Part shown: one piece after another, positions 45,901 through 56,388 of the stretch | How positions within the stretch are numbered: the stretch's first letter is position 1 | How the letters are laid out: each line of letters opens with the position of its first letter | NCBI GenBank assembly: GCA_023935145.1 | Contig: CM043700.1 | Span: 70,011,120 to 70,075,119, forward strand | Length of the DNA stretch: 64,000 nt | From: Bretschneidera sinensis | Taxonomy: Eukaryota > Streptophyta > Magnoliopsida > Brassicales > Akaniaceae | Reading direction: 5' to 3' | Position numbers and translations under genes: made by a program | Notes under the pieces: model-generated | Database searches by the model: none | Told to the model about the DNA's origin: nothing | The model's input: only the letters and a program-made list of their open reading frames with translations

Positions 45901-48900
45901 CGGCAGCTCCTCCTTCCCAAGCATCTGCACCTTGACCTGGTCAAATTCAGCATTTAGCCCTACCAAAAAATCATAGACTCGATCTTTTTCTATGAATTTC
46001 TTTAGGGCAGCTGCCTCTGAACTCCACTTCATCTCAATACACCTGTAATGGTCCATTTCCTGCCATAGATTTTTTAGCAAGTTTGCATACTCAGTAACAC
46101 TTTTATTACCTTGTTTTGCAGTTGATGTTTTAATCTTAACATCATACACTTGTGCTGCATCATTCACTTTTGAATAAGTCTACGGGATAGACTCCTTGTG
46201 GTAGGCAAGAACATACAATTATCACTAATCTTAGGCTCCATCGAATTCCATAGCCAAGACATCACCATAGAGCCCTCCTCATCCCAAGCCTGAAAACCAG
46301 TTTCATCCTTCTGAGGACTTGTTCCTAGCAAGTGGCTCAGCTTCCCTTTTCCTTTAAGGAAAGTTCTAACAAGTTGGGACCACTTCAAATAATTCTTTCA
46401 TGTTAATCCATAAGTTGTTTGGATATTCTGCAACTCATTTGAAACCTGACTAACTATAGCAGATTTAGCCTGAGTTTTCGATTTTTGTCTCTTTTCCTGA
46501 CATTGTGTCAGTAAATTAAGAAGAAAGAAAAAAGAGCAATAACAGAGAGAACAAAACAAAGAAAATTTGAAGCAATGAAGGCCAGTAAAATAAATAAAAT
46601 TTAAGGAGTGCTCTGATACCATGTGAACGAATATCTTTTAAATCTCTTCAAAATGATATAGCCCCGTAGGGTTTAAATACACAGTCAAGAAGTTATAGAT
46701 CCTAGAAAGTAGGAATACTCTAACTGTAGATCCTAGAAAGTAGACAACAATATATATTTTACAAAAGATATTTATAAAGCAAACCCTTTGACTAATTCTC
46801 CTAACTACATCCAAGAATATCTCTAACAATCCCAACAATAACCACAACAGAAAAATTAAGCAACGAGTAGTATTCTCATATTCAATGGAATACATTAAAC
46901 ATTATCATCTATGACAAACTAATAGAAGCCGAGCAAATATCAATGTCACTAATTAAAATTTTGCAAGCCTATCAAGTATCAACTACATTACGTACAAAAG
47001 TGGATGTCATGCCAGCACAAGCACCTGCCGCAAGTCTTCCAATAACAGAGAGCTCACCATCCTTTCCCTTAAACAGTTTCTAAAAGTTCAAATTTAAAGT
47101 ATCAATCAAATGTCTTAAATAACCTAGATACACATAATACTGTTTTAAGGTTTGTTAAAACCCTTTTTGTATTACCTTGTAAGTTTCATAAGCGAAGAGC
47201 TGGACAGCACTATAAGGTATGATGCGTATCACCTGAACAGATGAACAATTTAGCATAATTTCGAAATGAAAATACAAAACAACAATATGCTAGTAGTGGT
47301 AAATGCGAAAGACCTGAGGGAGGTTTCCCTTCCAGTACCCTTTAATTCCTTCGTCTTTTGCTATCAAAGTTATGGCCTGCAGTTTGTTTCCATATAGACT
47401 CGATCAATAAGATTGGCAGCTAGAAGATATCAAGGACAAAAAACTTGTCAGCCAAGCAAAGTTCTTTCAAACATACAGTTCTGGTCAATTTTGCTTCGTA
47501 AATCTCTAAATTGCTTTAGATCTGCTATTGTAAAATTATTAATCAGCAAATAAAATTGTATAACTTCCAAATATTGATAATCCAAAAATTCAGAAAGAAA
47601 TCTCTAAGCATTTAAATGAATAAAATAGCTGATCACTAACTCCCCCCAAACCCAACCAAAAAAAGAAAAGAAAAGCAAAGCACATGTCTCCCAGCTTGGA
47701 TATTAAATACCATGATTTACAACTTAGTCTATTAAAACGTAGGATACATAAAATCTGCAATATGTGTGTGAAACACTTCAGATCAACACAGCTGAGAAAA
47801 AGAATATGAACCACAACATACCTCGATGAAACCAATTGCCTTCTTAGCACCTTGTTGCCCAGCTCGCACCCCATAAGTCTGCAAACAAATCAGTCGAATT
47901 AGAATAGTGAGCAACAATCCAATTTGTTGACCCTTATTTGATTTTAATGATGATAAAGATATATTAAATTGTGCTAACCAATTTATCTAATTGTTTTAAG
48001 CTGCAAAGTCAAATCCTCAAATGTCAATCAAGTGAGCATTTAACATTGGATGAAGTTGAAGATCAAGATTAAGTACTAAGATAGCATTTAAATTATGTAA
48101 CTCTCTTACTCAAGTTCCTAGATTTTTCTTATGGCTCAATTTGCTTAAAAAATATTTTAAAAAACAAATTAATTTTGACTGGAAAAGATAACCAAAAACA
48201 AAAAACCATGTTTCAGGTCATCCAATCAACTGAATGAATTTATTCAGTCGACTGAATGATTTTCAAAAGGAATCATTCAGTCGACTGAATGAAGGTCAGA
48301 AACATTTTGCCTTTTGATCCAGTCGACTGAACAACCTTTCGATCGACTGAATGAAATATGTGACACATAAGTTTGAAATTCAAATAGTATCCAGGCGACT
48401 GAATGCTCGAAATAACTGAAAATTTTCAAAAACTGAAGCGTTGTTAAGAGCATTGAATGCTCTAAACCAATCCCAAACGGGATTGTTGTGTGAGTAACGG
48501 CTAGTAGGGCTTTAAACTATAAAAGTCCATCATAAATGAAAGAAGACAACAACTTTTGAGCAATTAATCTTCATCTCCTCATTTATTTCATTCAAAGCTT
48601 TCTGAAAAATCTTTATGAGTCATTCTTAAAAGGTTTGAATTTCTAAGAGAGATCCTTTCTTCTTTGTAAGAACATTAAATACAAACTTTTTTTGATCATT
48701 AAATTTTCAATCATTGTAAAGAGGAAGAGTTGGTGTAACTCTTAAGAGTGTTTAGGAGTTATACACTTCTTGTAAAAGACTTCCTTAACCGGAAGAGATC
48801 GTGTATGGTTTGGGCAACACCCGCGAGTTATTAGTGGATTGCTTCAAGGAGGTTCCTTGAAGAGAGTGGATGTAGGATTGGAGAAATTCGATATTTTCGA

Positions 48901-51900
48901 ACCATTATAAATAGCGTTTGCACATTCTCTTCCTTATTTCTTTACTTTCAGCACTACTATACGCACTACTATACTTGTCATTCTTGATTGTACTTGTTAA
49001 GTTTCTTAAAACTTGTTCAATCTAACCAAAAACCCAATTCAGCATTCTAGAACCAAGCACATTTAAATTTGAGATCACTTTATAAGATATCAAACTTGAA
49101 TTCATACCTACAGAAGACCAAATTGCTAATATTCTTATTAAACCTTTAAATGAAGAAAGCTTTAGTAAAATTAAAGGTTAATGGGCTTAAAAATTTAAAT
49201 GTTCATATGTTTGATTGTATTTCATTCATCATATGCATATATGCCACTGAGTGAATGAGCATTAACTCACATTTACTGTTTCCCTCACTCAAGAATGGCA
49301 TAAAGCAATTAAGACTTGCAAATTTTTCAAACTGGAATTCGGATTTCTCTTTGAAAATCCTAATTCAATCGACTAAATAGAGTCATTAAGTCGACTGAAC
49401 CTTTCGTGTTTTTGAAACTCAACTCTTTGTCTCTTATTAAGTCGACTAAAACCTTCTCCAGTCGACTGAATGACCTCTTATAGTCGATTAAATAAAGCTT
49501 AAGGTCGACTGAATAAACACTTATTTTCAGTCTTAAGTTTCTCTCTCATTAAGTCAACTAAACAGAAGTCGTGAACGAGCTTGATTTCAGAAAATTCATT
49601 TTATGCAAAACCGTCCAGTCAATTGAAGAAAGACCCAGTCGACTGAACATTTGATTTTTTAGATATCCCTTCAAGTTCAAAATCGTATTTTCACTCCTTT
49701 TTCATTTCAACTTCCATCTCTCAAATCTTTTCGTTTTCTCCTCAAATCACGATTCTAACTGCCCATTATCATCTAACCCAGCAGTTACAATCCATTATTG
49801 GCAGTTTCCCCACATTCTCCCTTCCATTTCCCTCTTCAAATCGCTTTCGACTCTCTCACTTTAGAAACTCGATTTCCCTCTCTTTGAAAATTCATCTCTC
49901 TCTATTTTCACAATGTCGGATGGAGGTAAACACTTGAAGAAGGTTTACTCTGGACAAGAGAACTCTACCCAAAAGAAGCACAAAGCTTCCCAAACAGACA
50001 AGGGAAAAGCAAAAGAAGGAGAACTGAGCAATCTGAACGATGAGGACTTGGACATCTCAAATTTTCACAATGAAGACACCAAGGAAAGGTATGATTCAGT
50101 GATAAGATTTAAAGACATCATGCCTGGTAGACTCGTGGATTTAGAATCTATGAAATATGAAAATTTTGATATAGAACCCCTATTTCATAGACTAGGATGG
50201 AGGCCTCTAGTGAAAATCAATGAAAAATACTATCTTAGGCTTATCCATCAGTTCTATGCCAACATAGTGCAAGAAAATCCTAACATACGTCGTTTCAAAA
50301 CCATGGTCATGGGAAGGGAGTTCATTGTTTCGACCAGTCTTTTAGTGAAAATCCTAGATTTGTCTACCGATGATATTTCATGGGTAGGAGATGGTTGGCC
50401 TCAAGATTTTGACTATGTACAAGCCTATAGGATTGTCAAAGGGAACCTAAACTACCTTTTATGGGATTCAAACCTACAATATGTATCCAGATCTTATTTT
50501 AGACTCTAGGGTACTAAATTTGATAGTTAACTGGACCATCAAACCTAGACTAGGTAGTAGGAACTGCCCTCAAAATTAGACATCGTCCTCATTTACTGTC
50601 TCAAAACAGGCCAGCCCTACAACCTCTTACCCCTCATAATCAGTAATATGCTCATAGGTCACTAGGGTCTACCATATGACATGTTAATAACTCTTATCCT
50701 GAAGCATTTTGGAATCCCTTGCCCTGAAAATGAGGCTAAGGATATTGACATGTCTGATGTCATCAATGTCTCCTTTATCAAGAAGATGGGTTGTACTATT
50801 CAAGATAGCTTTGTGGTTTCCAACCCAGGAAGACACATTCGCATTGACAATGATGACAATGGCGGCAAAGAGGAAGAGGTACCAGCTCTACCAAGGGGTC
50901 CAAGACAGCCTGCCGCACCTGCTGACTCTCAAGATGCCATCCTTCAAGCTTTGGTTGGATTGCAGGTCACCATGAACAACATGCAGGAGGCGACAAATCT
51001 AAAGCTTGATGACTTATAGCATGGAATGACATCCATATATAATGACTTCGCGAACTACCGTGCTGAATCTCAAGCCTCATTTGCTGAAATTCGTGATCAA
51101 AATGCTCAGCTTCGAGACCAATGGCTCAAATTCAGAATCAACTCCGCAATCGTGGTCCTCCTCCTCCTGATGATGAGGAATATTAATGTTTTATTCCTTT
51201 ATTTTTTAGCAACTCCAAGATGTTTTGCAAGTTACATTTTCTTTTTTCATGTGTTTTAGGATATTTTCATGGATATTTGCTATGCTTGGTTTGCTAGGCT
51301 CATAGGAGCCTTAACTTTTTTGTGTGGATGCTTCACTAGGTTCATGGGAACCTTAGCTTTCATCTATTAATGTTTATTTCAGCTCAGTTAGAATCTCTTT
51401 CTTTTATTTGCTTGCTGTAATTTTTCAGCTTGTATGTCATATTTCTAATTCTTCCCGGGAGGTCTTAACCTCTCCACCCTTGAGCTAAATTTTTGTGTAC
51501 AGGTTTCTCTAATCCATATCTTTCTATCCATGGTGATGGAATTTTGTTTCTCTGTCTTGTGGACTCCTTTGTGTTGTTGACAAAAAGGGGAGAAAAATAG
51601 AAAAATCTGTAAATCTGTATGTATGCATAGATTTAGAGGGAGTTTTTCCCTTTGCTTGCTAGAGTTATATATATGCGCCATATATATATATATATATTAC
51701 TTGCTTGGTTGTCTTTGAAACTTGTAGGAGGATTTTATCCTAAAAAGAGAGGAAACTCGGTCCGTTTTCTGCAAAATTCCAACACTTAAATTTCAAAACT
51801 GTTTTTCTCTTTATTGTTTTGTCATCATCAAAAAGGTGGAGATTGTTGACCCTTATTTGATTTTAATGATGACAAAGATATATTAAATTGTGCTAACCAA

Positions 51901-54900
51901 TTTATTGAAGTGTTTTAAGCTGCAAAGTCAAATCCTCAAATGTCAATCAAGTGAGCATTCAACATTGGATGAAGATGAAGATAGCATTTAAATGGTGCAA
52001 CTCTTTTACTCAAGTTCCTAGCTTTTTTTTATGGCTCAATTTTATTTAAAAAATGTTTTAACAAACAAAATCATTTTGACTGGAAAAGATAACAGAAAAC
52101 AAAAAATTGTGTTTCAGGTCATCAAGTCAACTGAATGAAGGTCAGAAACATTATGCCTTCTAATCCAATCGACTAAACAATCTTTTCGGTCGACTGAATG
52201 AAATTCCGAACACAGAAGTTTGAAATTCAAATAGCATCCAGTCGATTGAACAAGCATCCAATCGACTGAACAAGCATCCAGTCGATTGTGTGAGTAACGG
52301 CTAGTATGGCTTTAAACTATAAAAGCCCATCATAAGTGGGAGAAGATAACAACTCTTGAGCAATTAATCTTCATCTCCTTATTTATTTCATTCAAAGCTT
52401 TCTCAAAAATCTTTATGAGTCATTCTTAAAAGCTTTGAATTTCTAAGAGAGATCCTTTCTTCTTTGTAAGAGCATTAAATACAAAGTGTCTTGTTCTTGA
52501 TCATTAAATTTTCAATCATTGTAAAGAGGAAGAGTTGGTGTAACTTTTAGAGTGTTTAGGAATTAAACACTTCTTGTAAAAGACTTCCTTAACCATAAGA
52601 GATCGTGTACGGTTTGAGCAGCATCCATGAAGTTGCTCGAGTTATTAGTGGTTTGATTCAAGGAGTTGAGTGGACGTACGGTCGAAGAAATTCGATATTG
52701 CCGAACCACTATAAATAGCATTTACACATTCTCTTCCTTATCTTATTACTTTCAGCTCTACTATACTTGTCATTCTTGATTGTACTTGTTAAGTTTCTTA
52801 AAACTTGTTTGTTGTGTAAAAAAGTTTTAAAAACCCAATTCACCCCTCTTGGGTTTGTACCTTGGTCTACACAATTGAATAAGCAGATTCCTATCTAATA
52901 TATAATATTCAACAAATTTTAACAAAATCCCATTCTAGATATCAGCCACTTTTTAGACGCAAGAAAAATAGAATATCATGGATTTCCCTTGTCTAGGTAA
53001 CAAATTTATCAGTGGCTCACAGTAAACCATAATAAAAGAAAGTAAACCATATCCTTCCTACAATCAAAATTGGCTTATTTATATAAAAGAGATAAATATC
53101 CGATACTATAATAAGTTAAAAATAAGTCCTAAAATTACCCTGAAAACCCCAACCCAACAAAATGCATACAAAAAGTCCAGTTTTCAAAATCAGAAAGACT
53201 TATGATTACAAAATGTTAACGCTTGTGTTTAGGGTTTAGACAATGATTAAGGTTTCGAGAAAGGAAAGAAATAGAGAGATAGTAAACAGTAAACTGGTTA
53301 CTAACCCTAAGGTTAGTAGTCATATATATAGAGAACTTAATATTATGAAATTACATCAATACCCTTAAACCCTAATACTCCCAACACTCTAACACTCCCT
53401 CTCAAGTTGGAGCATACTCCAACTTGTTACAACGATACCCATTCAATGTGATACAAATAAATTCAAACCCAAATAACAGCGAAACTCATAACAATTCGGG
53501 GCAATTAGGCCCAAGACAACAGTTAGGTCACCATGTTGGTACCACCTAACGATAATGGATCAACACGATCCATGAACAAGGTCCGGAGACATCGGACAAA
53601 CAAAACCCTCCACTTAGGGGTCAGCAAGACAATAAAACAGACTGGAACGAGCTGCTTCATATGGGCTGAATCCACAAAACGAGTTGGATTGTGTCGAGGG
53701 GCAAATCTGACTTGGATCCAGGTCAGGTCAACACATAAACAAAAACCAAAAACTTTCTTTTCTTCACGCTGCATCACCACACATAACAGGGGACTCATGA
53801 CCGGCAACAGGATGTCACAATCTCACCGGAAAGAAAGAAAACTGAACCTGTTGGAGACGAAACAAAAGTTGCTGGAGAAGAGGGAAAACACTTGAAGAGC
53901 GCCTAAAAATTCGTTGGAAAAACATAATAGAAACTAAAAGTAGAATCTAAACCTAGTTATATATATTTTTTTCCTTTGGTTTGCCTAAGAATACCACCAG
54001 GGTCCCAAACTATGGGCTCTGGTACCATTTTAACGTTTGTGTTTAGGGTTTAGACAGTGATTAGGGTTTCGAGAAAGAAAGAAAATAGAGAGATAATAAG
54101 TAGTAAATTGGTTACTAACCCTAAGGTTAGTAGTCATATATATAGAGAACTTAATATTATGAAATTACATCAATACCCTTAAACCCTAATACTCTCAATA
54201 CTCTAACACAAAGCAAAGCAGAGACCTAGTCGAGTGGTTATTTCAGTCTTCTTTAGTGACAGATAATAAGAACATTAGTTCTTGTCCCTTAATTTTTGGT
54301 TTAAGGGGAAAAATTGTAAATGTGGATGACCTCATAGATTTTGTGGAGTTACTATCATGTAAATAATTTTTATATATGGGTTGCAACCCTTTGGTGCTTT
54401 TTTTATACAATCTTTACTTATAGAAAAAGAATATTTATTCTCTATTTAGTTCCCAGAAATAAGAGGAAACAAAGCAACCATTTAAAAGATTTTGTAAATT
54501 TCATTTCCTTGAACCCTCCTTTATCTTTTCCCTTTTAGAATTTTGGCATAAAGCAAATAAAACGTTTTCTTTTAATAAATGAAAACTTATTCCAAAAGAA
54601 CAGAAGAGCAGAAAACTGCTACAGGAAGGATCTTAATAGGTTGACAAACAGAACAAGCGGTAGGATTCTACTGCAAAAATAGAATCATCAAAGCCCCAAG
54701 AACTACAAATATTCCCTTTACAGGAAGAGCCAACAAAGCTCCCAAACCCCAGAATCCTAGCCTTAATATCAGACTTTATATCTTTAACAATTGTGTCTTC
54801 ATTATCACAAAAGTTCTGATGAACTCTATAGTTCCTCCCCTGCCGAATTCAATGGATGTAGCCTGACCAAGCCAATTTCAAGAGAGTTGCAGCCAGTCTT

Positions 54901-56388
54901 TTCCACTTATAAGAGTTACTTGCCAATTAAACTCATAAATAGGCAACAAAAAAAGAGATGATTACTGGACTCTGATTACTTTCCGCAAATGAACAAAGAC
55001 AACTATAACACCTATTATTCCACTTCAACTGCTTGTCTTTACTCTTTGGTGGTGAGCCTCCTTTACCGTGAACAAATATTCAATACATCAGTGATAAGTA
55101 ACTATGACAAGTTATCACCAACCAACATAGATTGTCCATTGTGTTTGTAACTTTATGTTTACAGAGTTCCAGAGTGGACAATTTATGTAATTTTGTTGAA
55201 TGGTGATAACAATTCATCATTACACGGTTGTAATGAATATTTAATCCTTCAGATATGCCAAGCTCTAAATGAGTGCCTGGTAATTGAAACAGAGAACCAA
55301 ACCAGATGTCACTAATCAAAACAAGTTGACCTACTTCTTAGAGCCTCTTAAGTATTGAAAAGACCTGAGTTAGAGAGAGTCCATAAATGACAGCATCCTC
55401 ACTGCAAGAATTAGGCAGAAATGTTCCACATAGCCTACTGAACATTAACTAGAATGTCTGCCTTTTTGGGATGCCATTTCCACTCATTTCCATCAATAGC
55501 AACAAAAGCCTTAGCAAACTAATATAACAGTTTCATAGACTATGCTCAAGCCAAAAGCATCTATGAGGGGTCCATTTGGATGGCAATTATCATACCAAAG
55601 ATGAGAATGACAACTGTTACCAACAGTGTACTTCAATTAAGTTTTAGCTTCCTCCATCCCCATGTACATTCACTTGGGAACAAAAATATTTATGTCTTCT
55701 CCTTTATTCTTTTTTTTCTATTTTCTTGTTCTTCATATAACTAAATCACCATGCCAGTTGCCTCAACCAAACAATAACAATAAACTATTGGCCGACAAAA
55801 AGAAAACGACCTAAAAGATAAAGCTCATATGACAAACACAGCATTAAATAATAGTAAAACGTTTCCTCTTTTTTTTATTTTTAAGTAAAACATTTCCTAA
55901 ATCCTAACCAACAACCATAACATAAACCACACCGCACTCGGAAAAACGACAGCGTACGCAACAAATGTCAAGTCAAAACACAATTTTAAAAACACGTGAT
56001 AAAATAAAAGGTAGTTGAGAATGAAAAACACCTGCATAAGAAGCTTGATTCGGTCGAGCGGAGCCGTGACTGTCTTTGCGGCGGCTCCGGCAACAGCTCC
56101 GGCAGCGAAAATTGCGGCGTCTCTCGGAACATAAGCGATCAAGGCAAGAGGATGCTTCAGGAGCTGAGCCGAGCTCGGCGAGAAATCTTTCCGGATTCCC
56201 TTCTCTGCCAATGAGACGCAGGCAAAATTACCAACACTGCCACCACCATTTACTCCAATAGTACTAATACTAAGCCGCGCGTTCTTCGTCCAAAGAGGCT
56301 CATGGTCCGTGGTTTCAACGAGACCGCAATGAAAGGATTTGAGGTCAGGGATGCTTCGAAATTGTAACGTGGCTTTCTCTTCTCTCAT
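33909..56388 (-). CDS. EAAC: plastid envelope ADP,ATP carrier (mitochondrial carrier family), complete, ten exons
   Basis: The coding sequence joins, from 5' to 3', 56388-56032, 47878-47822, 47376-47314, 47232-47176, 47079-46996, 35324-35256, 35174-35062, 34967-34798, 34650-34572 and 34032-33909: 1,173 nt, 390 residues plus TGA. All introns are GT-AG and phases agree. The start [10 protein letters not shown] was chosen over an upstream in-frame Met because it matches plant relatives, and a putative transit region of about 70 residues follows. The three carrier repeats have [20 protein letters not shown] and [10 protein letters not shown] signatures. Sequence resembles Arabidopsis At3g51870 (EAAC) more than the thylakoid TAAC; the role inferred is adenylate exchange across a plastid membrane. 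The frame is intact despite 11.7-kb and 8.2-kb transposon-filled introns. Confidence 0.9.
35413..36001 (+). pseudogene. copia fragment F: RNase H tail (intron 5)
   Basis: It begins in [20 protein letters not shown], shifts frame after GTQDW, and continues with [49 protein letters not shown] and [14 protein letters not shown]. It ends in a polypurine tract (CTTGAGGGGGA) directly before the LTR at 36002. It lacks everything 5' of RNase H. Its 5' edge coincides with the point at which inverted fragment E loses its RNase H (42691). Confidence 0.8.
36002..36216 (+). repeat. 215-bp copia LTR between fragments F and D
   Basis: Starts TGTTGGGATTGTTAGAG and ends ATATTCGTTCACA. It serves both as 3' LTR of F and 5' LTR of D; PBS TGGTATCAAAGC follows at 36217. 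It is very similar to the inverted LTR at 46622-46837. Confidence 0.9.
37625..41972 (+). mobile_element. Ty1-copia element C, nested in fragment D
   Basis: It has short LTRs (37625-37840, 216 bp; 41777-41972, 196 bp) starting TGTTGAGAGTCCTAATTAG and ending TTTTTGTTAACA. GGAAT is duplicated on both sides (37620-37624 and 41973-41977). The PBS TGGTATCAGAGC is at 37841-37852, and the polypurine tract CTTGAGGGGGA precedes the 3' LTR. The LTRs agree closely except that the 5' LTR carries its first 20 bp twice. Total length is 4,348 bp, shorter than normal because most of gag is missing. Confidence 0.9.
38027..41770 (+). pseudogene. gag-pol relic of copia element C
   Basis: A short gag ([20 protein letters not shown]) leads straight to a damaged zinc knuckle [17 protein letters not shown], so the capsid part is deleted. 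Protease has [11 protein letters not shown] (DSGA normally). Integrase has [43 protein letters not shown] and [15 protein letters not shown] has [34 protein letters not shown] and [11 protein letters not shown]; RNase H has [11 protein letters not shown] and [12 protein letters not shown]. Stops occur at about 39399, 39641, 40318, 40466, 40953, 41269 and 41674. Some sit at Trp or Gln positions. Confidence 0.85.
42605..42690 (-). repeat. inverted leader/PBS fragment at the D-E junction
   Basis: On the minus strand it reads TGTATCAGAGCACCATCC and continues like the leader at 36217-36300. It has no LTR attached. It lies between the end of D's integrase (plus strand) and the end of E's pol (minus strand), with a short CTTCAATC-type overlap at the D side. 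Confidence 0.75.
42691..46523 (-). pseudogene. copia fragment E: gag-pol without RNase H, minus strand
   Basis: Same family as D. It reads, on the minus strand, a frameshifted gag (MSGKET start near 46502; [20 protein letters not shown] at 46167), protease remnants near 45430, [14 protein letters not shown] and [14 protein letters not shown] (45269-44757), the integrase core [16 protein letters not shown] and [13 protein letters not shown] (44710-44540), [20 protein letters not shown], then RT (43779-42949) with [16 protein letters not shown] and [11 protein letters not shown]. After [12 protein letters not shown] it stops at 42691. Several frame changes make it inactive. Confidence 0.85.
46622..46837 (-). 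repeat. LTR of copia fragment E
   Basis: The minus-strand sequence begins TGTTGGGATTGTTAGAGAT and ends TATTCGTTCACA, closely matching 36002-36216. The PBS TGGTATCAGAGC follows at 46621-46610. No target duplication could be paired with another end. Confidence 0.9.
47925..49041 (+). repeat. element G, 5' LTR (3' tip missing)
   Basis: Array 5 of palindromes (48222-48402) lies about 115 bp upstream of a TATA box, CTATAAAAG at 48517-48525. The LTR matches 51844 onward and stops at CCCAATTCA where RNase H coding starts. Confidence 0.9.
48222..48402. repeat. palindrome array 5 (element G, 5' LTR)
   Basis: Six units near 48222, 48243, 48276, 48319, 48339 and 48391. Two are the perfect 14-mer TTCAGTCGACTGAA; it shares the AGTCGACT core with the copy A/B motif but differs symmetrically in both flanks. 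Confidence 0.9.
49042..49185 (+). pseudogene. element G, RNase H C-terminal tail
   Basis: HSRTKHI opens the segment, followed by DHFIR-like sequence with stops and then [20 protein letters not shown], the usual end of SIRE-type RNase H. It proves the junction at 49041/49042 is a deletion between LTR and pol. Confidence 0.75.
49364..49647. repeat. palindrome array 6 (element G, pol-ORF spacer)
   Basis: About nine units near 49364, 49386, 49437, 49458, 49480, 49501, 49549, 49613 and 49635, including TTAAGTCGACTGAA and CCAGTCGACTGAA. It ends 265 bp before the ATG of the 3' ORF. I see no clear TATA box here, unlike copies A and B, but a CT-rich leader precedes the ATG. Confidence 0.85.
49913..51190 (+). 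pseudogene. additional 3' ORF of element G (plant transposon-protein domain)
   Basis: It opens [20 protein letters not shown] with a basic, low-complexity N-terminus of about 45 residues. The conserved part follows: [59 protein letters not shown] and [20 protein letters not shown] frameshift near 50495 and stops near 50578 and 50665 interrupt it. It resumes with [35 protein letters not shown], an acidic patch and an alanine-rich, coiled C-terminus ([15 protein letters not shown]). The order of motifs equals that of copies A and B, so the family is well supported. I see no catalytic signature or membrane segment; function unknown. Confidence 0.7.
51844..52871 (+). repeat. element G, 3' LTR
   Basis: Array 7 of palindromes (52122-52289) lies directly upstream of the TATA box CTATAAAAG at 52317-52325. 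Compared with the 5' LTR it lacks about 90 bp around the array. It ends GGTTTGTACCTTGGTCTACA. Confidence 0.9.
52122..52289. repeat. palindrome array 7 (element G, 3' LTR)
   Basis: Six units near 52122, 52164, 52187, 52238, 52258 and 52278. The last three form 20-bp direct repeats of CAAGCATCCAGTCGATTGAA type. Confidence 0.9.
53217..54208 (-). mobile_element. TRIM-like miniature LTR element (intron 1)
   Basis: Two 178-bp direct terminal repeats (53217-53394 and 54031-54208) differ at only a few bases. On the minus strand they start TGTTAGAGT. The PBS TGGTACCAGAGCCC lies at 54027-54014, inside the minus-strand 5' repeat, and a polypurine tract (CTTGAGAGGGAG) precedes the other repeat. The 636-bp interior encodes no retrotransposon protein, although it has a 94-codon open frame (53807-53523) of unknown meaning. 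No convincing target duplication was found. Total length about 990 bp fits a terminal-repeat retrotransposon in miniature. Confidence 0.8.
54740..55080 (-). pseudogene. LINE-type reverse-transcriptase zinc-binding region fragment
   Basis: On the minus strand the pieces [38 protein letters not shown] and [20 protein letters not shown] with IKARILGF resemble the zf-RVT and tail of plant LINE (non-LTR) polyproteins, which have a Cys-x2-Cys knuckle and a WxxRNxRxF segment. The frame has stops, and no reverse-transcriptase domain lies nearby. It is a 3' remnant of a non-LTR insertion. Confidence 0.55.
55081..56031. other. 5' portion of intron 1, no further features
   Basis: AT-rich intron sequence of the carrier gene, from the LINE fragment up to the exon 1 donor (ATGCAG/GTGTTTTTC on the minus strand). 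No coding or repeat signature recognised. Confidence 0.45.

Larger units (their letters stand above)
47925..52871 (+). mobile_element. SIRE-like element G, internally deleted, in intron 1 of the carrier gene
   Basis: CAATT flanks both ends (47920-47924 and 52872-52876). The 5' LTR (47925-49041) lacks its last 30 bp and is fused directly to the C-terminal part of RNase H, so PBS, gag, protease, integrase and RT are gone. A spacer with palindromes, the additional 3' ORF, a polypurine tract (AAAAAGGTGGAGA) and a 1,028-bp 3' LTR (51844-52871) remain. The LTRs begin TGTTGACCCTTATTTG; the 3' one ends CCTTGGTCTACA. Transcription is opposite to the host gene. Confidence 0.9.

Noticed and set aside
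35413..46837. One intact copia element filling intron 5
   Set aside because: Orientation changes at 42604-42691, LTR counts and the nested GGAAT-flanked element show several pieces, none complete.
49913..50509. Host gene of unknown function on the plus strand
   Set aside because: It lies between LTRs with a target duplication, and two related copies lie in another SIRE-like element.
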